Shown: positions 8,240-17,254, counted from the stretch's first letter. The stretch is 33,404 nucleotides of DNA from Deltaproteobacteria bacterium (GCA_016190375.1 JACPQR010000069.1:1-33404); one strand, 5' to 3'. Made by a program: numbers and translations. Notes: a model not told the origin generated them from the sequence alone.

Positions 8240-8610
8240 GCGGGATCACCCTGGATACCGGTGCGCTCCTGGCGCTCGAGCGGCGGAGGCTGCGCATGCG
8301 GCAGATCCTCGAGCACGCACTTGCGAACGACCTCCCCATCACCGTGCCCGCCGACGTCGTGGCCGAATGGTGGCGTGGCCGGACGGACGTTGCCGATGCG
8401 ATCCTCGAGAGCGTCGACGTCGAGCCGCTCACCGAGGGGCTGGCCAAGATCGCGGGGGAGGCTTTGGCCCGGGTCAGGGGCGCGACCGTGGTCGATGCCG
8501 TCGTGATGGCGTCTGCGGCGGCGCGCGGCGACGTCGTCTTCTCCAGCGATGTCGCCGATCTCGAGAGGCTCCGTGCACACTTTCCGGGAGTCAGGGTGCT
8601 CGGCGTCTGA
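8236..8610 (+). CDS. PIN-domain ribonuclease toxin
   Basis: The protein has 124 aa and matches a single PIN domain in length. The acidic metal-binding residues are visible: D7 in ITLDTGALLAL, E44 in VVAEWWRG, D87 in VVDAVVMASA and D105 in FSSDVADL. PIN toxins of VapBC-type systems cut RNA. The start ATG overlaps the antitoxin stop by 4 nt. All catalytic residues are present, so the toxin is probably active. The gene ends 43 nt before the convergent glyoxalase II-like gene, with no clear terminator between them. Confidence 0.82.
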   Translation: MSGITLDTGALLALERRRLRMRQILEHALANDLPITVPADVVAEWWRGRTDVADAILESVDVEPLTEGLAKIAGEALARVRGATVVDAVVMASAAARGDVVFSSDVADLERLRAHFPGVRVLGV

Positions 8611-8653
8611 GCCGAGGGCACGTCAGACACGGGCGGGTGGGGGAAGGCCTAGC

Positions 8654-9445
8654 TCACACGAACGCGTCCTTTGCCGCGCGGATCGCCGCGAAGGCCTCGG
8701 CGTCGGTGGCGCTGGGCGCGATCGCCAGCCTCTCGCGGATCTCGGAGCTCGTCACCCTGAGGAACGGGTTCACCTCGAGCTCGGTCGCGATCGTGCCGGG
8801 GACGGTCGGCTGCCCTGCGGCGAGCCTTGCCTCGGCGGCCTGGACCGCCCGGCCGATCGCGGGATTCGAAGGCTCGACGTGCGCGGCGAAGCGGAGGTTC
8901 GAGACGGTGTACTCGTGGCCGCAGAAGATCAGCGCTTCGGGAGGGAGACGGGCGAGCCTGCTCAGCGAGGCGAGCATCTGCTCGGGCGTGCCCTCGAAGA
9001 GACGACCGCACCCGGCGAGGAAGAGAGTGTCCCCGGTGAACGCCGACACGGCGCCGGCCGGGTGGCGCACCACGTAGGCAAGAGCGTCGTTCGTGTGGCC
9101 GGGGACGTGAAGTGCGACCACCTCGAGGCGGCCGAGAGCGAAACACTCGCCGTTCACGAGGGCGCGTGTCTGGGCCGGGACCCGGCCGTGACCGCACACT
9201 TCGAGGCCGCCAACCTCGCGGGCGATCTCCTCGTTTCCTCCGACGTGGTCCCAGTGGTGATGCGTGCTCCAGACCGCGCGCAAGCGCATGCCCTCGCGCC
9301 GCGCCACCTGAAGGACGGGGGCGGCCTCCGATGCATCGACGACGGCGGCCTCGCGCGTCTCCTCGCAAGCGACCAGGTACGCGTAGTTGTTGCGCAGACA
9401 GCGGACGGGGATGGCGATCACGGCAGGCGACCGCTCAGTCACCAC
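8654..9445 (-). CDS. gloB: Hydroxyacylglutathione hydrolase (glyoxalase II) family
   Basis: The 263-aa metallo-beta-lactamase-fold enzyme has the metal motif STHHHWDH (H62, H64, D66, H67), followed by VPGHTNDAL, FTGDTLF and FCGHEYT, the order seen in glyoxalase II. It would hydrolyse S-lactoylglutathione to lactate and glutathione in the cytoplasm. The C-terminal part (NPFLRVTSSEIRERL) matches the HAGH C-terminal substrate-binding domain. The GTG start at 9445 overlaps the upstream lipoprotein gene by 11 nt and has no Shine-Dalgarno sequence; a second GTG at 9421, before IAIPVRCLRNNYAYL, fits the family N-terminus better and avoids the overlap. Confidence 0.9.
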   Translation of the reverse strand: MVTERSPAVIAIPVRCLRNNYAYLVACEETREAAVVDASEAAPVLQVARREGMRLRAVWSTHHHWDHVGGNEEIAREVGGLEVCGHGRVPAQTRALVNGECFALGRLEVVALHVPGHTNDALAYVVRHPAGAVSAFTGDTLFLAGCGRLFEGTPEQMLASLSRLARLPPEALIFCGHEYTVSNLRFAAHVEPSNPAIGRAVQAAEARLAAGQPTVPGTIATELEVNPFLRVTSSEIRERLAIAPSATDAEAFAAIRAAKDAFV

Positions 9446-12074
9446 AGAAGAAGCCCGGGATGATCCCGAGGTTGTTCTCCTCGAAGCACTCGGTCGTCTG
9501 GCCGTCCGGGTCCGCCACGACCCAGATGTCGATCACCTGATTGGTCAGCACGGGGCTCCAGATGCAGGACACGTCCTCGCACTCGCCGGCCTCGAGCACC
9601 AGCGTGGTCTCGGCCCGGCAGGCTTCTTCGGCGCCCTGGGCCGGGTCGCCGGCGAAGAACGCGATCGGAACGCCCGCGGCGAGCGGCGCTATCCCGCGGT
9701 TGCAGACGTCAACGGTCAGCGTCACCGTCGGGTCCTCGGCGTAGCAGCCGGGCGGCAGCCCGATACCGGCCGTCAGGTCCGGAGCGTCGAGCGGCCTCAG
9801 GTTGCCCTGCACGTTCTGCCGGAAGTTGTCGAGCCCTTCGGTCAGCCAGTTGACCTCGACCTCCGAGGACCGCGGGATCGTTCCGTCGTCCTCGACGTTC
9901 GTCACCGCGTAGGCGTGCTGGTTCCAGATGGCGCGCGAGCCGACCCAGCGGTCCGCGTAGTCGCTGTAGACCCGCAGGCCGACCGCGCCGTTCGGGTGTC
10001 GAGCCCGGCAGGTGTTCCCCGCTCCCGGCGTTCCGACCGGCGGCGCGGCGCATCTCCACCCGGCCGCCGTGCAACCTCCCTGGGGGCAGCAGTCGTCGTC
10101 GGCGTCGCAGCGGCAGAACCCGGCGTTGCAGGTCGAGCCGGCCGTCGGGCACTCCGAGTCCTCCTCGCAGCGCAGACCGGCGAAGAGCTGATCGACGTTG
10201 TCGACGTCCACGTTGAGCGTGCACGGCCGGCCGCAGGTCGGGCAGCCTACCGGGCTGCAGTTGAGGTTCGACGGCACCACGAGCTCGGCGTGGTAGTCGC
10301 CGTCCGTGTCGGCGACGATCGGGTTCTCGTACCAGGTGCAGCTCGAGTGGTACTGGGAGAAGATGACCTCGCCCGTCGAGCCCTGGTAGACACGGACGAA
10401 GCACTCGTCGGCATAGACCGCCTCGGCCGGGCCATCGCCCTCGAAGTCGAAGACCGACGAGCCCGTCCGGTTGGAGGATGCGTCCTGCGAGGGCTTGAGC
10501 CAGAGGATCCCGTCGACGCGTCCCGTTCCGCATTCGCCCGAGCCGCCACCCGGCACGCAGTCGAGGTCGAAGACGACGTAGTTCGCCAGGCCCGCCGTCG
10601 CGAACTCCGCGCGCCCGTCGCCGTCGAAGTCGGCGATCGTCGGCGGCCCGCCGTTCCCGCCGCCCGGGATGTCGTACGGACCGAAGATCACCGTGCCCTC
10701 GATCGTCTGTACGCGGACTCGCCCCGTGGGCACGACGACGACCTCCGGCGCGTCCGGGATGTCGAGCGCGTTCAAGGGGAAGTCGCCGAAGTCGCCGATC
10801 GCCGTGTGGCCATCGGGCTGGGCGGTCGCGAAGTAGGGCTCGGCGGCCCAGTCCCTCCCCACGGGGTCGAAGCGCCAGATGCCCGCGCCGGTGACGAGCT
10901 CGGGGGCGCCGTCCAGGTCCACGTCGGCGACGACGGGGAACATCCCCGTGCCCGTGAACGCGAGGTAACCCAGCGACCCACCGACGAGGACGCCGTCGGC
11001 GTCGAAGATGACGCCACCGCGCAGGACCTCGGGAGAGCCGTCGTCGTCGACGTCGTGGATCGACGGTCCTGCCCAGCCGCCACCCGTCGCGACGTAGTCC
11101 GTCACGCCGTCGGCCTGCTTGGAGTGCCACATGAGATCCCACTCGTCGGCGGCGGGGTCGTAGGCGAACGCCACGAGCCCTCCTCCCGCCGCGTAGTCGA
11201 CGATCTCGGCGCGGCCGTCGCCGTCGAGGTCGCCGACCGCCGGCGGTGAGTCGTGCGAGGTCAGGTGAGCATCGATCGTGTACTGATGCGCGCAGGTGTC
11301 ACCGTCGATGACCCGGATCACGCCGGTCGGCTGCTCGGAGGAGCCGTCCACGCCGTCGTCCGTCACGAACACGATCGAGGGTTCGAGCGTCTCCGGATCC
11401 CCGTCGAGGTCGAAGTCGACGACCGCCGGTGTGGACAGGACGTGCACGTTCGCGGGGTAGGCATCGCCTTCCGGTGGCGCCGTCCACTCGCACTGCAGGG
11501 TTGGCCGGAAGCGACCGACCGCCACCAGCCGCTGACAGGTGTCGTCCGAGCCGCCTTCGTCCCAGGGGTCGCAGTCGCCATCGACGCACCGCTCGTCGAG
11601 CAGGCAATCGTCGGAGTCGTCGCACGCAGGGGAGGGGAAGCAGGAGTCGAGCCTGCAAGCCTCGAATTCGCCGCAACAGACCGCGAGGGGCCCGCATGGT
11701 CCCTCGAAGGGGCACGCCGGCCCGGCATCCTCGGAGGGCGCCTCCGCGTCCACGCCGGCGTCCTCGGACGCGCCGGCGTCGGTCGCCGCGTCGGTCGCCG
11801 CGTCGGTGGGCGCTGCGTCCGTGGCCGCATCCTCCGGCCGAACCTCGGCGTCGGTCGCTCCATCCGTCTCCGCCGGCGCATCGGCCGCCGCATCCCCGGG
11901 GCCCGGTGCGTCGATCGCCGCGTCGAGATGGGCCGCGGCGTCCCCCACACCCGAATCGTCGAGAGAGGCGTCACCGTCCCCGTCCGGTTCCGCGGGCTTG
12001 CCGCCGCCCCCGCAGCTACACCCGCAGAACAGGCTCAACGCTGCAGCGACGCGAACCACGCCGACGACGCGCAC
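9435..12074 (-). CDS. FG-GAP/VCBS-repeat lipoprotein with C-terminal CARDB domain
   Basis: The protein has 879 aa. A lipoprotein signal (VAAALSLFCGC) is followed by an Asp/Ala-rich low-complexity spacer (about 25-115) and a Cys-rich segment (CPFEGPCGPLAVCCGEFEAC). Many FG-GAP/VCBS units follow, with the Ca-binding-like DxDGDG theme (DFDLDGDPE, GDLDGDGRAEI, DVDDDGSPEVL, DVDLDGAPELV, DFDGDGRAEF), predicted to form a beta-propeller. A second Cys-rich EGF-like patch (CEEDSECPTAGSTC, CDADDDCC) and a CARDB-type Ig-like domain (about 765-879) end the protein. It is probably an outer-surface adhesive or binding protein. The start is a GTG 7 nt after a TACCCT hexamer. This architecture is common in Myxococcota. 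Confidence 0.85.
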   Translation of the reverse strand: MRVVGVVRVAAALSLFCGCSCGGGGKPAEPDGDGDASLDDSGVGDAAAHLDAAIDAPGPGDAAADAPAETDGATDAEVRPEDAATDAAPTDAATDAATDAGASEDAGVDAEAPSEDAGPACPFEGPCGPLAVCCGEFEACRLDSCFPSPACDDSDDCLLDERCVDGDCDPWDEGGSDDTCQRLVAVGRFRPTLQCEWTAPPEGDAYPANVHVLSTPAVVDFDLDGDPETLEPSIVFVTDDGVDGSSEQPTGVIRVIDGDTCAHQYTIDAHLTSHDSPPAVGDLDGDGRAEIVDYAAGGGLVAFAYDPAADEWDLMWHSKQADGVTDYVATGGGWAGPSIHDVDDDGSPEVLRGGVIFDADGVLVGGSLGYLAFTGTGMFPVVADVDLDGAPELVTGAGIWRFDPVGRDWAAEPYFATAQPDGHTAIGDFGDFPLNALDIPDAPEVVVVPTGRVRVQTIEGTVIFGPYDIPGGGNGGPPTIADFDGDGRAEFATAGLANYVVFDLDCVPGGGSGECGTGRVDGILWLKPSQDASSNRTGSSVFDFEGDGPAEAVYADECFVRVYQGSTGEVIFSQYHSSCTWYENPIVADTDGDYHAELVVPSNLNCSPVGCPTCGRPCTLNVDVDNVDQLFAGLRCEEDSECPTAGSTCNAGFCRCDADDDCCPQGGCTAAGWRCAAPPVGTPGAGNTCRARHPNGAVGLRVYSDYADRWVGSRAIWNQHAYAVTNVEDDGTIPRSSEVEVNWLTEGLDNFRQNVQGNLRPLDAPDLTAGIGLPPGCYAEDPTVTLTVDVCNRGIAPLAAGVPIAFFAGDPAQGAEEACRAETTLVLEAGECEDVSCIWSPVLTNQVIDIWVVADPDGQTTECFEENNLGIIPGFFCGD

Positions 12075-12081
12075 GCCGTCG

Positions 12082-12087
12082 AGGGTA
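12082..12087 (-). promoter_or_regulatory. Possible -10 element (TACCCT) of a leaderless start
   Basis: On the minus strand TACCCT is followed by 7 nt and the GTG at 12074. No Shine-Dalgarno sequence lies between them. Confidence 0.35.
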
Positions 12088-12099
12088 TCACGACTGCCG

Positions 12100-13572
12100 C
12101 TACCCTTGCGCGCAGGGCAGGCGAAGCTCGAAGCACGCCCCCGGGGGCGGCTCCTCGGTGCTCAGCCGCAGATCGCCGCCGTGGCGGCGCGCGAGCTGGC
12201 GGGAGATCGCGAGCCCGAGCCCCATCCCGCCCTTGGTCGAGTGGAACGGCGCGAAGATCCGCTCCCGCTCGCCGGGTGGGACCCCGGCGCCCTGATCGCG
12301 CACGGTGACGACGACCGAGTCGCCGACCTGCTCCGCACGGACGCGGATCACGGCGCCGCGCGTCGAGGCCTGGGCGGCGTTCGTCACCAGGTTGATCAGG
12401 ATCTGGCAGGCCTCGCCGTAGGTGGCGCGGGCCAGGGGCTCCCCGACGGCTTCGGTCTCGAGCTTGACGCCCGACCTCGTGAGCTCGTAGCGGAGCAGCT
12501 TCGCCATCACCGTCATGGTGTGCGTGATCCGTACGCACTCGGTGTTGGTCGGCGGTGCCGCGAACGTCCGCATGGAGTCGAGCACGCTCTCGATCATCTG
12601 GATCGCGAGCTGGTTGTCCTCCATCACCGCGGCGACGTCGGAGTCCTCGCCCCAGGGGTGCTGCTCCGCGAGGTAGGTCTGGTTGGCCGTCAGCACGGAG
12701 AGCGGCGAGCGCACGTCGTGGGCCACGCTGGCGGCCAGCGCTCCGAGGGCGGCCAGGCGGTCGCGCTGGATCATGTCGAGGCGCGCCGACTCGAGCTCCG
12801 CCGCGTGCGAGCGGACCTCGTCCGTGAGCTCGCGCATGCGCAGCGCCTCGGCGGCGTGCCGGAGCGCCAGCTCGACGACACGGCGCGAATACTCGTCGGG
12901 TCCTTCCTCGCGCCAGACGACCCGGACCCGGAAGCGCTGGCAGCCTGGGCTGCCCATCCACGTCACCTGCTCGGTCCGCGCGGGGCTGCCCGGGACGACG
13001 GACGGTCCGAGCATGTCGAACCAGCTCGGGCGCTCGAGGTCATCGCCCTGGCGGTCCTCGGCCCCGCCGATCTCGACGGAGTCCACCCAGGGAAGCGCCC
13101 TGAGAGATGCGCCGAGATGCTCCATGACCTGCTCGGCGCTCACCGACTCGGCGTCGGCGGGGGCGCCGGCGACCGCGACGTGAAGCTCGCTCTTCATCCC
13201 GTCGAGCTGGCGGCGGTGGAGGATGGCGTTCCGGAGGATGATCTCGAGCTCGTCGCCCCAGGGCTTGCGCAGCTTGTAGGCTCCGGAGGTCTTGGCCGAC
13301 TCGTAGACGGCGTCATCGGCGTATCCGGTCAGGAACACGCGGACGAGCGCGGGATCGATCTTCGAGGCCTGCTCCAGGAGCGCGACGCCGCCCATGCCGG
13401 GCATCCGGACGTCGCTCACGAGCGCGTCGAAGCGGTCCTTCTGGAGGTGCACGAGGGCGTCCTCCGCGCAGGATGCGCTGACCACCGAGAAGTGCACGCT
13501 GAGCTCCTCGCACAGCGACTCGCGAACGGCGGGGTCGTCATCGACGATCAGTACTCGGCTTCTCGGCACCAT
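12100..13572 (-). CDS. Hybrid receiver-histidine kinase
   Basis: The protein has 490 aa. It has an N-terminal receiver with the acidic cluster D11-D13, phospho-acceptor D54 (VSDVRMPG), T82 and K103 (RKPWG), then a linker, a coiled coil (about 245-275) and a kinase core. The core has the H-box ASVAHDVRSPLS (H285), N-box ILINLVTNAAQAS, G1 DQGAGV, F-box FAPFHSTK and G2 GMGLGLAI. It has no transmembrane segment, so it is cytoplasmic. The order REC then HK means its kinase activity is probably controlled by phosphorylation of its own receiver by another kinase. The upstream PAS kinase gene, which overlaps it by 35 nt, is the obvious candidate. A Shine-Dalgarno GGGAG lies 6 nt before the ATG. Confidence 0.9.
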   Translation of the reverse strand: MVPRSRVLIVDDDPAVRESLCEELSVHFSVVSASCAEDALVHLQKDRFDALVSDVRMPGMGGVALLEQASKIDPALVRVFLTGYADDAVYESAKTSGAYKLRKPWGDELEIILRNAILHRRQLDGMKSELHVAVAGAPADAESVSAEQVMEHLGASLRALPWVDSVEIGGAEDRQGDDLERPSWFDMLGPSVVPGSPARTEQVTWMGSPGCQRFRVRVVWREEGPDEYSRRVVELALRHAAEALRMRELTDEVRSHAAELESARLDMIQRDRLAALGALAASVAHDVRSPLSVLTANQTYLAEQHPWGEDSDVAAVMEDNQLAIQMIESVLDSMRTFAAPPTNTECVRITHTMTVMAKLLRYELTRSGVKLETEAVGEPLARATYGEACQILINLVTNAAQASTRGAVIRVRAEQVGDSVVVTVRDQGAGVPPGERERIFAPFHSTKGGMGLGLAISRQLARRHGGDLRLSTEEPPPGACFELRLPCAQG

Positions 13573-14791
13573 CGGTATTCTCCCTCTTCAGTCGCATCCG
13601 GAAGGTCGCGCCGCCGAGCGAGCCCTTGGGCTCGACCTCGACGGTCCCACCGCACCGGGTCAGGATCCGCCGGACCATGGACAGGCCGAGGCCAGTGCCC
13701 CGGCCCTTCGGCTTCGTGGTGAAGAACGGCTCGAAGACGGACGCGGCGACGGTCGGATCGATTCCAGGACCGCTGTCCGAAACGGTGACCTCGACGAAGG
13801 GCCAGTCCACGCTGCGGCACTCCACCCTTATCGTGCCAGAGCTGCCGATGGCCTGCAGGGCGTTGTCGAGGACGTTCAAGAGCGCGTGGTGCACCTCGTC
13901 GGCGACCGCACGCGCGCGAACGCCGGGCTCGAGGGCGAGCTCGACCTGGATCCCCGGCCCCAACCGGTGCGCGAGAAGCGACACGGCCGCCTCGATCTCC
14001 GCACCGAGGTCGAAGTCTGCCTCCTTGGGCGCGGCCGCGCCACTTCGGCTCGCGAGGCGTATGTCCTCCACGGCCTGGGTCATGCGCGTGCAGGCTTCGC
14101 GGCACCGAGTCACTAGCGTGCGCGTTCGCTCGCGGGTCTCTTCGTCCGAGATCGTCTCGACGCTGCGCCCCAGCATTCGAACGGAGCTGACGACGGCGGC
14201 CAGGGGGTTGTTCATCGAGTGTGCGACCTCGGCGACGACCTCCGCCAGCATCGCGCGGCGCGACACCGTGGCCATGCGAGCCGAGAGCTCGCCTATCTCG
14301 CGCTTGCGATCCTCCAGGATCGCGCTGAGCTTCCGAAGCTCCTCGACACGGCGCTCCAGCTCCTGATGCGCGCTTCGCAGCGCGAGATGCTTCGTGATGA
14401 GCTCTCGTTCCAGCATGCGCCGCTCGGTGTCGTCGCGTACCACGCAGATTGCCAGGCGCTGGTCCGTGCTCGCGGGATGCGCGACCCGCAGCGTCACGCA
14501 GGCGACGAAGCCATCGGCGCGGGCGACTGCGACCTCCTCGTGCAAGCCCGCACAGCGCCACACGTCGGGGCCGAAGGGGGTAGTGTGCGCGAGTGACTCA
14601 CCCGGCGTGAGCAGCACGGCCCAGCCCCCGATGAGGGCGTCGAGCGGGTGACCAGTCAGCTCCTCCAGGCGCGCGTTCGCCGTCAGAATCCGTCCGGAAT
14701 CCAGGTCGACGGAGAAGATGGCGTCGCTCGTCGCCTCGAAGAGGAGCGTCTCGCTCTGGCGAGGGTCGAGCGTCATGGCCTGGCCGACCAT
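13538..14791 (-). CDS. Cytoplasmic PAS-domain sensor histidine kinase
   Basis: The protein has 417 aa. An N-terminal PAS domain (about 12-125; [29 protein letters not shown]) is followed by a coiled-coil signalling helix (about 126-178) and a kinase core with H-box [15 protein letters not shown] (H191), N-box [13 protein letters not shown]1 SDSGPGID, F-box FEPFFTTK and G2 GTGLGLSM. There is no membrane segment. It resembles the NtrB/FlrB/FlgS class that phosphorylates sigma-54 activators, and it is divergently transcribed from such an activator (14958-16373). It may therefore control flagellar transcription, which is inferred from context. The ATG at 14776 (sixth residue, also Met) is a possible alternative start. 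Confidence 0.9.
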   Translation of the reverse strand: MVGQAMTLDPRQSETLLFEATSDAIFSVDLDSGRILTANARLEELTGHPLDALIGGWAVLLTPGESLAHTTPFGPDVWRCAGLHEEVAVARADGFVACVTLRVAHPASTDQRLAICVVRDDTERRMLERELITKHLALRSAHQELERRVEELRKLSAILEDRKREIGELSARMATVSRRAMLAEVVAEVAHSMNNPLAAVVSSVRMLGRSVETISDEETRERTRTLVTRCREACTRMTQAVEDIRLASRSGAAAPKEADFDLGAEIEAAVSLLAHRLGPGIQVELALEPGVRARAVADEVHHALLNVLDNALQAIGSSGTIRVECRSVDWPFVEVTVSDSGPGIDPTVAASVFEPFFTTKPKGRGTGLGLSMVRRILTRCGGTVEVEPKGSLGGATFRMRLKRENTDGAEKPSTDRR

Positions 14792-14957
14792 GACCTCTGA
14801 TTCGGCCGAGAAGTCGAGGTGCGTTAGCCCTTCGTGGTATTACAGCAAGGAAAAAACTCTTTCGTCGCTTAATCCGTACGTCCAGAGATCCGTAGGCGGG
14901 AAGGCACCAGTGCCAAGCTCCGCTCGTGGGAGCCCGGCCTCCAAAGGAGACAGGAAC
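14792..14957. promoter_or_regulatory. Divergent control region between PAS kinase and NtrC-type activator
   Basis: The region contains an AT-rich island (about 14836-14875), unusual for this window, that probably holds the promoters. It also contains a small inverted repeat GGCAC-CA-GTGCC (14904-14915). I find no convincing -24/-12 element. On the plus side AAAGGAGA (14943-14950) is a strong Shine-Dalgarno sequence 7 nt before the GTG at 14958 and fixes that start. Confidence 0.5.
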
Positions 14958-16373
14958 GTGAACGCAACCCTCCTCTTGGTCGACGACGACGACGCCCTTC
15001 GTGGGGCAATCCGGCGGTACGCGGTGCGGCAGGGGATGACCGTCCTGGATGCGGCCACCTGCGCCGAGGCGTTCGAGATCCTCGACCGCGAGCGCGAGCG
15101 GATCGACCTGCTCCTGACCGACGTCCGCCTTCCGGACGGGCTCGGGTTCGAGATCGTGGACAAGGCCGGCAGCAAGCAGCCCGCCCCGGGCGTGGTCGTG
15201 ATGACCGGCAACGGGTGCCTGGAGAACGCGATCTCCGCGCTCCAGCACGGCGCGGCGGACTTCCTCCTCAAGCCGTTCTCCTTCGACGCGCTGGACGCGG
15301 CGCTCGAGAGGGCACGAGGAGGCGCGAGGATCACGCCGGTTCCCGGTCCGAGGAAGACGGAGCCCCAGTCGGCCAAGGAGGCCTGGCGAAACCGCTACGC
15401 GCCGGGGATGCTCGGGTCGCACGAGCAGCTCACGCGCGTCTTCGCGATGATCGAGCGCGTCGCCGACACCGACTGCTCGATCCTGGTGACGGGAGAGAGC
15501 GGTACCGGCAAGGAGCTCGTGGCGCGGGCAATCCACGCGGCCGGCGACCGGCGTAACAAGCCCTTCGTCACGGTCAACTGCGCCGCGATTCCCGACAACC
15601 TCCTCGAGAGCGAGCTGTTCGGTCACGCCAAGGGATCGTTCACGGGCGCGACGAGCGCGCGCGTCGGTCGCTTCGCGGCCGCTGACTCCGGCACGATCTT
15701 CCTCGACGAGATCGGCGAGCTGCCGCTGGCATTGCAGGCCAAGCTGCTCAGGGTTCTGCAGGAGAAGGAGATCACCCCGGTCGGCGAGCTCCACGCGCAG
15801 AAGGTGGACGTGCGCATCATAGCGGCGACGAACCGCGATCTGGAGGAGATGGTCGAGGCGGGCACCTTCCGCGAGGACCTCCTCTACCGCCTCAACGTCA
15901 TCCCGATCGAGCTGCCGCCGCTGCGCGAGCGCTCGAGCGACGTACCCGAGCTCGTCGAGCACTTCATCAAGCGGGCGAACGAGCGGCGCGACCGCCACAT
16001 CACCGGAATCGAGCAGCGCGCGATGGAGGCGCTCACGGCCTACGACTGGCCGGGCAACATCCGCCAGCTCGAGAACACCATCGAGAGGATCGTGATCCTC
16101 CGGTCGGAGGGCGAGATCACCATCGACGACCTCCCGCCCAAGCTCCGCGTGTCACGGCGGACCCCCGAGGTCCTGACGCTGGGCGAGCCAATGCTGCCGG
16201 ACGAGGGGATCGACCTGCGCGACGCGGTCGACCGCTTCGAGAACGCCCTGATCCTGCAGGCGCTCGAGCGCACCGGCTGGAACAAGAATCGCGCCGCGGC
16301 GATCCTCCAGATGAACCGCACGACCCTCGTCGAGAAGCTCAAGAAGAAGGGCCTCGACGAGCGCGCCGCGTAG
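14958..16373 (+). CDS. NtrC-family sigma-54-dependent response regulator, flagellar-type candidate
   Basis: The protein has 471 aa. The receiver shows the acidic cluster D9-D12, D55 ([10 protein letters not shown]), T83 and K105. The AAA+ domain has Walker A GESGTGKE (179-186), the sigma-54 contact loop GSFTGA (226-231), Walker B GTIFLDE (245-251) and [11 protein letters not shown]. The C-terminal Fis-type helix-turn-helix is [21 protein letters not shown]. All functional residues are intact, so it should activate RpoN promoters on phosphorylation. The GTG start is supported by AAAGGAGA 7 nt upstream and by the receiver beginning at once. Its place between a PAS kinase and a flagellar operon with a perfect -24/-12 promoter recalls FlrBC, FleSR and FlgSR systems. 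The flagellar target is inferred. Confidence 0.93.
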   Translation: MNATLLLVDDDDALRGAIRRYAVRQGMTVLDAATCAEAFEILDRERERIDLLLTDVRLPDGLGFEIVDKAGSKQPAPGVVVMTGNGCLENAISALQHGAADFLLKPFSFDALDAALERARGGARITPVPGPRKTEPQSAKEAWRNRYAPGMLGSHEQLTRVFAMIERVADTDCSILVTGESGTGKELVARAIHAAGDRRNKPFVTVNCAAIPDNLLESELFGHAKGSFTGATSARVGRFAAADSGTIFLDEIGELPLALQAKLLRVLQEKEITPVGELHAQKVDVRIIAATNRDLEEMVEAGTFREDLLYRLNVIPIELPPLRERSSDVPELVEHFIKRANERRDRHITGIEQRAMEALTAYDWPGNIRQLENTIERIVILRSEGEITIDDLPPKLRVSRRTPEVLTLGEPMLPDEGIDLRDAVDRFENALILQALERTGWNKNRAAAILQMNRTTLVEKLKKKGLDERAA

Positions 16374-16391
16374 CCCCGACGATCACTTTCC

Positions 16392-16455
16392 CTACTGCGC
16401 GCGCGTCAGCTCGACTCCGTCGACCGTCATCTTCCACCTGGACCAGTAGCCAGGG
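16392..16455 (-). pseudogene. Possible C-terminal remnant of an unknown gene
   Basis: On the minus strand, just past the PIN toxin stop, one frame reads PGYWSRWKMTVDGVELTRAQ and then stops. It looks like a real protein end rather than random GC-rich translation, but it is too short to assign. It could be what remains of a gene cut when the toxin-antitoxin pair arrived. Confidence 0.2.
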
Positions 16456-16839
16456 TCACAGAAAGAGGGAAATCCCGAACTTCTTGGCCGCGGCGACCAT
16501 CCGATCGTCGTAGGCGGCCAGAAGAACGTCCTGTCCCTGGCCACGCAGGAACTCGATCGTGGCGATGTGGATCGCGTCGAGCGTCCGGACCGGCGTCGGG
16601 AAGGGCTCGAGCGCTCGGGTGAGGACCGGCCGGGCGAGCTCCACGATCGCGACGCGGTCGAGAAGGGCGCGGACGTGGTCGCCGTGAGATCCGGCGAGCT
16701 TCCTGGCGTGGACTCGCGTCCAGAGCTCGTACTCCAGGAGGCGGCTCGAGACGAGCGGCCGCGACCAGAGCTCTGCCGGTGGGCAGCGGTCCTCCGCGAA
16801 GAGGTGGGCGAGCGCGACCGATGTGTCGAGGTAGATCAC
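16456..16839 (-). CDS. PIN-domain (VapC-type) ribonuclease toxin
   Basis: The 127-aa protein is a single PIN domain. It has D5 in MIYLDTSVALAHL, acidic residues E36/E38 in RLLEYELWTR, D88 in TLDAIHIAT and D111/D112 in AAYDDRM, the four acidic positions that hold the catalytic metal. VapC-type enzymes cleave RNA, often tRNA or rRNA. The ATG overlaps the antitoxin stop by 4 nt (16836-16839). It is not closely similar to the PIN toxin at 8236-8610, so the two are independent modules and not a recent duplication. Confidence 0.87.
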   Translation of the reverse strand: MIYLDTSVALAHLFAEDRCPPAELWSRPLVSSRLLEYELWTRVHARKLAGSHGDHVRALLDRVAIVELARPVLTRALEPFPTPVRTLDAIHIATIEFLRGQGQDVLLAAYDDRMVAAAKKFGISLFL

Positions 16840-17123
16840 CGATCCCCACGATCCTCGGCCAGCTCCAGGAGCAGCTCCGAGATTCGCGCGACGGGGACAC
16901 GCGGCGGCACCCCCTCGCCAACCAATGGTGGCGTGACGAACCCCTTGCGCACCGCATCCGCCAGGAGCGCGTCCCCGAGGCGCTCCGCACGGCCCGGACG
17001 TGGCGGCACGATCTCGGCTACCACTCGGTCGCGATCCGTGACGAGCACGGTCTCGCCGCCGGCAGCGAGCCGGACGTATTCGGCGAGCCGATTCTTGAGC
17101 ACCTTCAGTCCCACCGAGCGCAT
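16836..17123 (-). CDS. Phd/YefM-like antitoxin
   Basis: The 95-aa protein begins MRSVGLKVLKNRLAEYVRLAAGGETVLVTDRDRVVAEIVP, the Phd/YefM fold in which a short strand and the helix LKNRLAEYV precede the VTDRDRVVAEI hairpin. The C-terminus would bind the PIN toxin encoded by the overlapping downstream gene. The start at 17123 is chosen because the domain begins there and because a promoter and operator lie directly upstream; the longer frame would run through them. No Shine-Dalgarno sequence is present, and the predicted transcript starts at or next to the ATG. Confidence 0.82.
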   Translation of the reverse strand: MRSVGLKVLKNRLAEYVRLAAGGETVLVTDRDRVVAEIVPPRPGRAERLGDALLADAVRKGFVTPPLVGEGVPPRVPVARISELLLELAEDRGDR

Positions 17124-17129
17124 GCGAAG

Positions 17130-17158
17130 AAAGTAGCTTCCAGAAGCTACTTCGTCAA
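17130..17158 (-). promoter_or_regulatory. Promoter and autoregulatory operator of the antitoxin-toxin operon
   Basis: On the minus strand TTGACG (17158-17153) and TACTTT (17135-17130) are 17 nt apart, the ideal -35/-10 spacing. A perfect 7-bp inverted repeat, GTAGCTT and AAGCTAC around 4 nt (17133-17150), covers the spacer and the edge of the -10 element, as expected for an autorepressor site. The ATG follows 6 nt after the -10. Confidence 0.6.
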
Positions 17159-17254
17159 ATCGATGCTCCGACCGCCGTCTCATTGCCCGTCGGGCATGCA
17201 GTGACCGCGCCTACAGGAATCGGCCCATCGTCCAGCGTTTCCTGCATCAGCCGA

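Noticed and set aside
9387..11249. Plus-strand frame opposite the FG-GAP lipoprotein
   Set aside because: It is an antisense shadow of a gene with a clear lipoprotein signal and FG-GAP repeats. No start context or domain is seen.
11770..11815. Tandem 12-nt GCGTCGGTCGCC-like repeats in the FG-GAP lipoprotein gene
   Set aside because: They encode the Asp-Ala-Ala-Thr low-complexity spacer that is routine in such lipoproteins, so they are not a separate element.
14904..14924. GGCACC-containing string upstream of the NtrC-type regulator as a sigma-54 promoter
   Set aside because: No TTGC follows at the required distance. The minus-strand TGGCACT likewise lacks a -12 element. Only a small inverted repeat remains.
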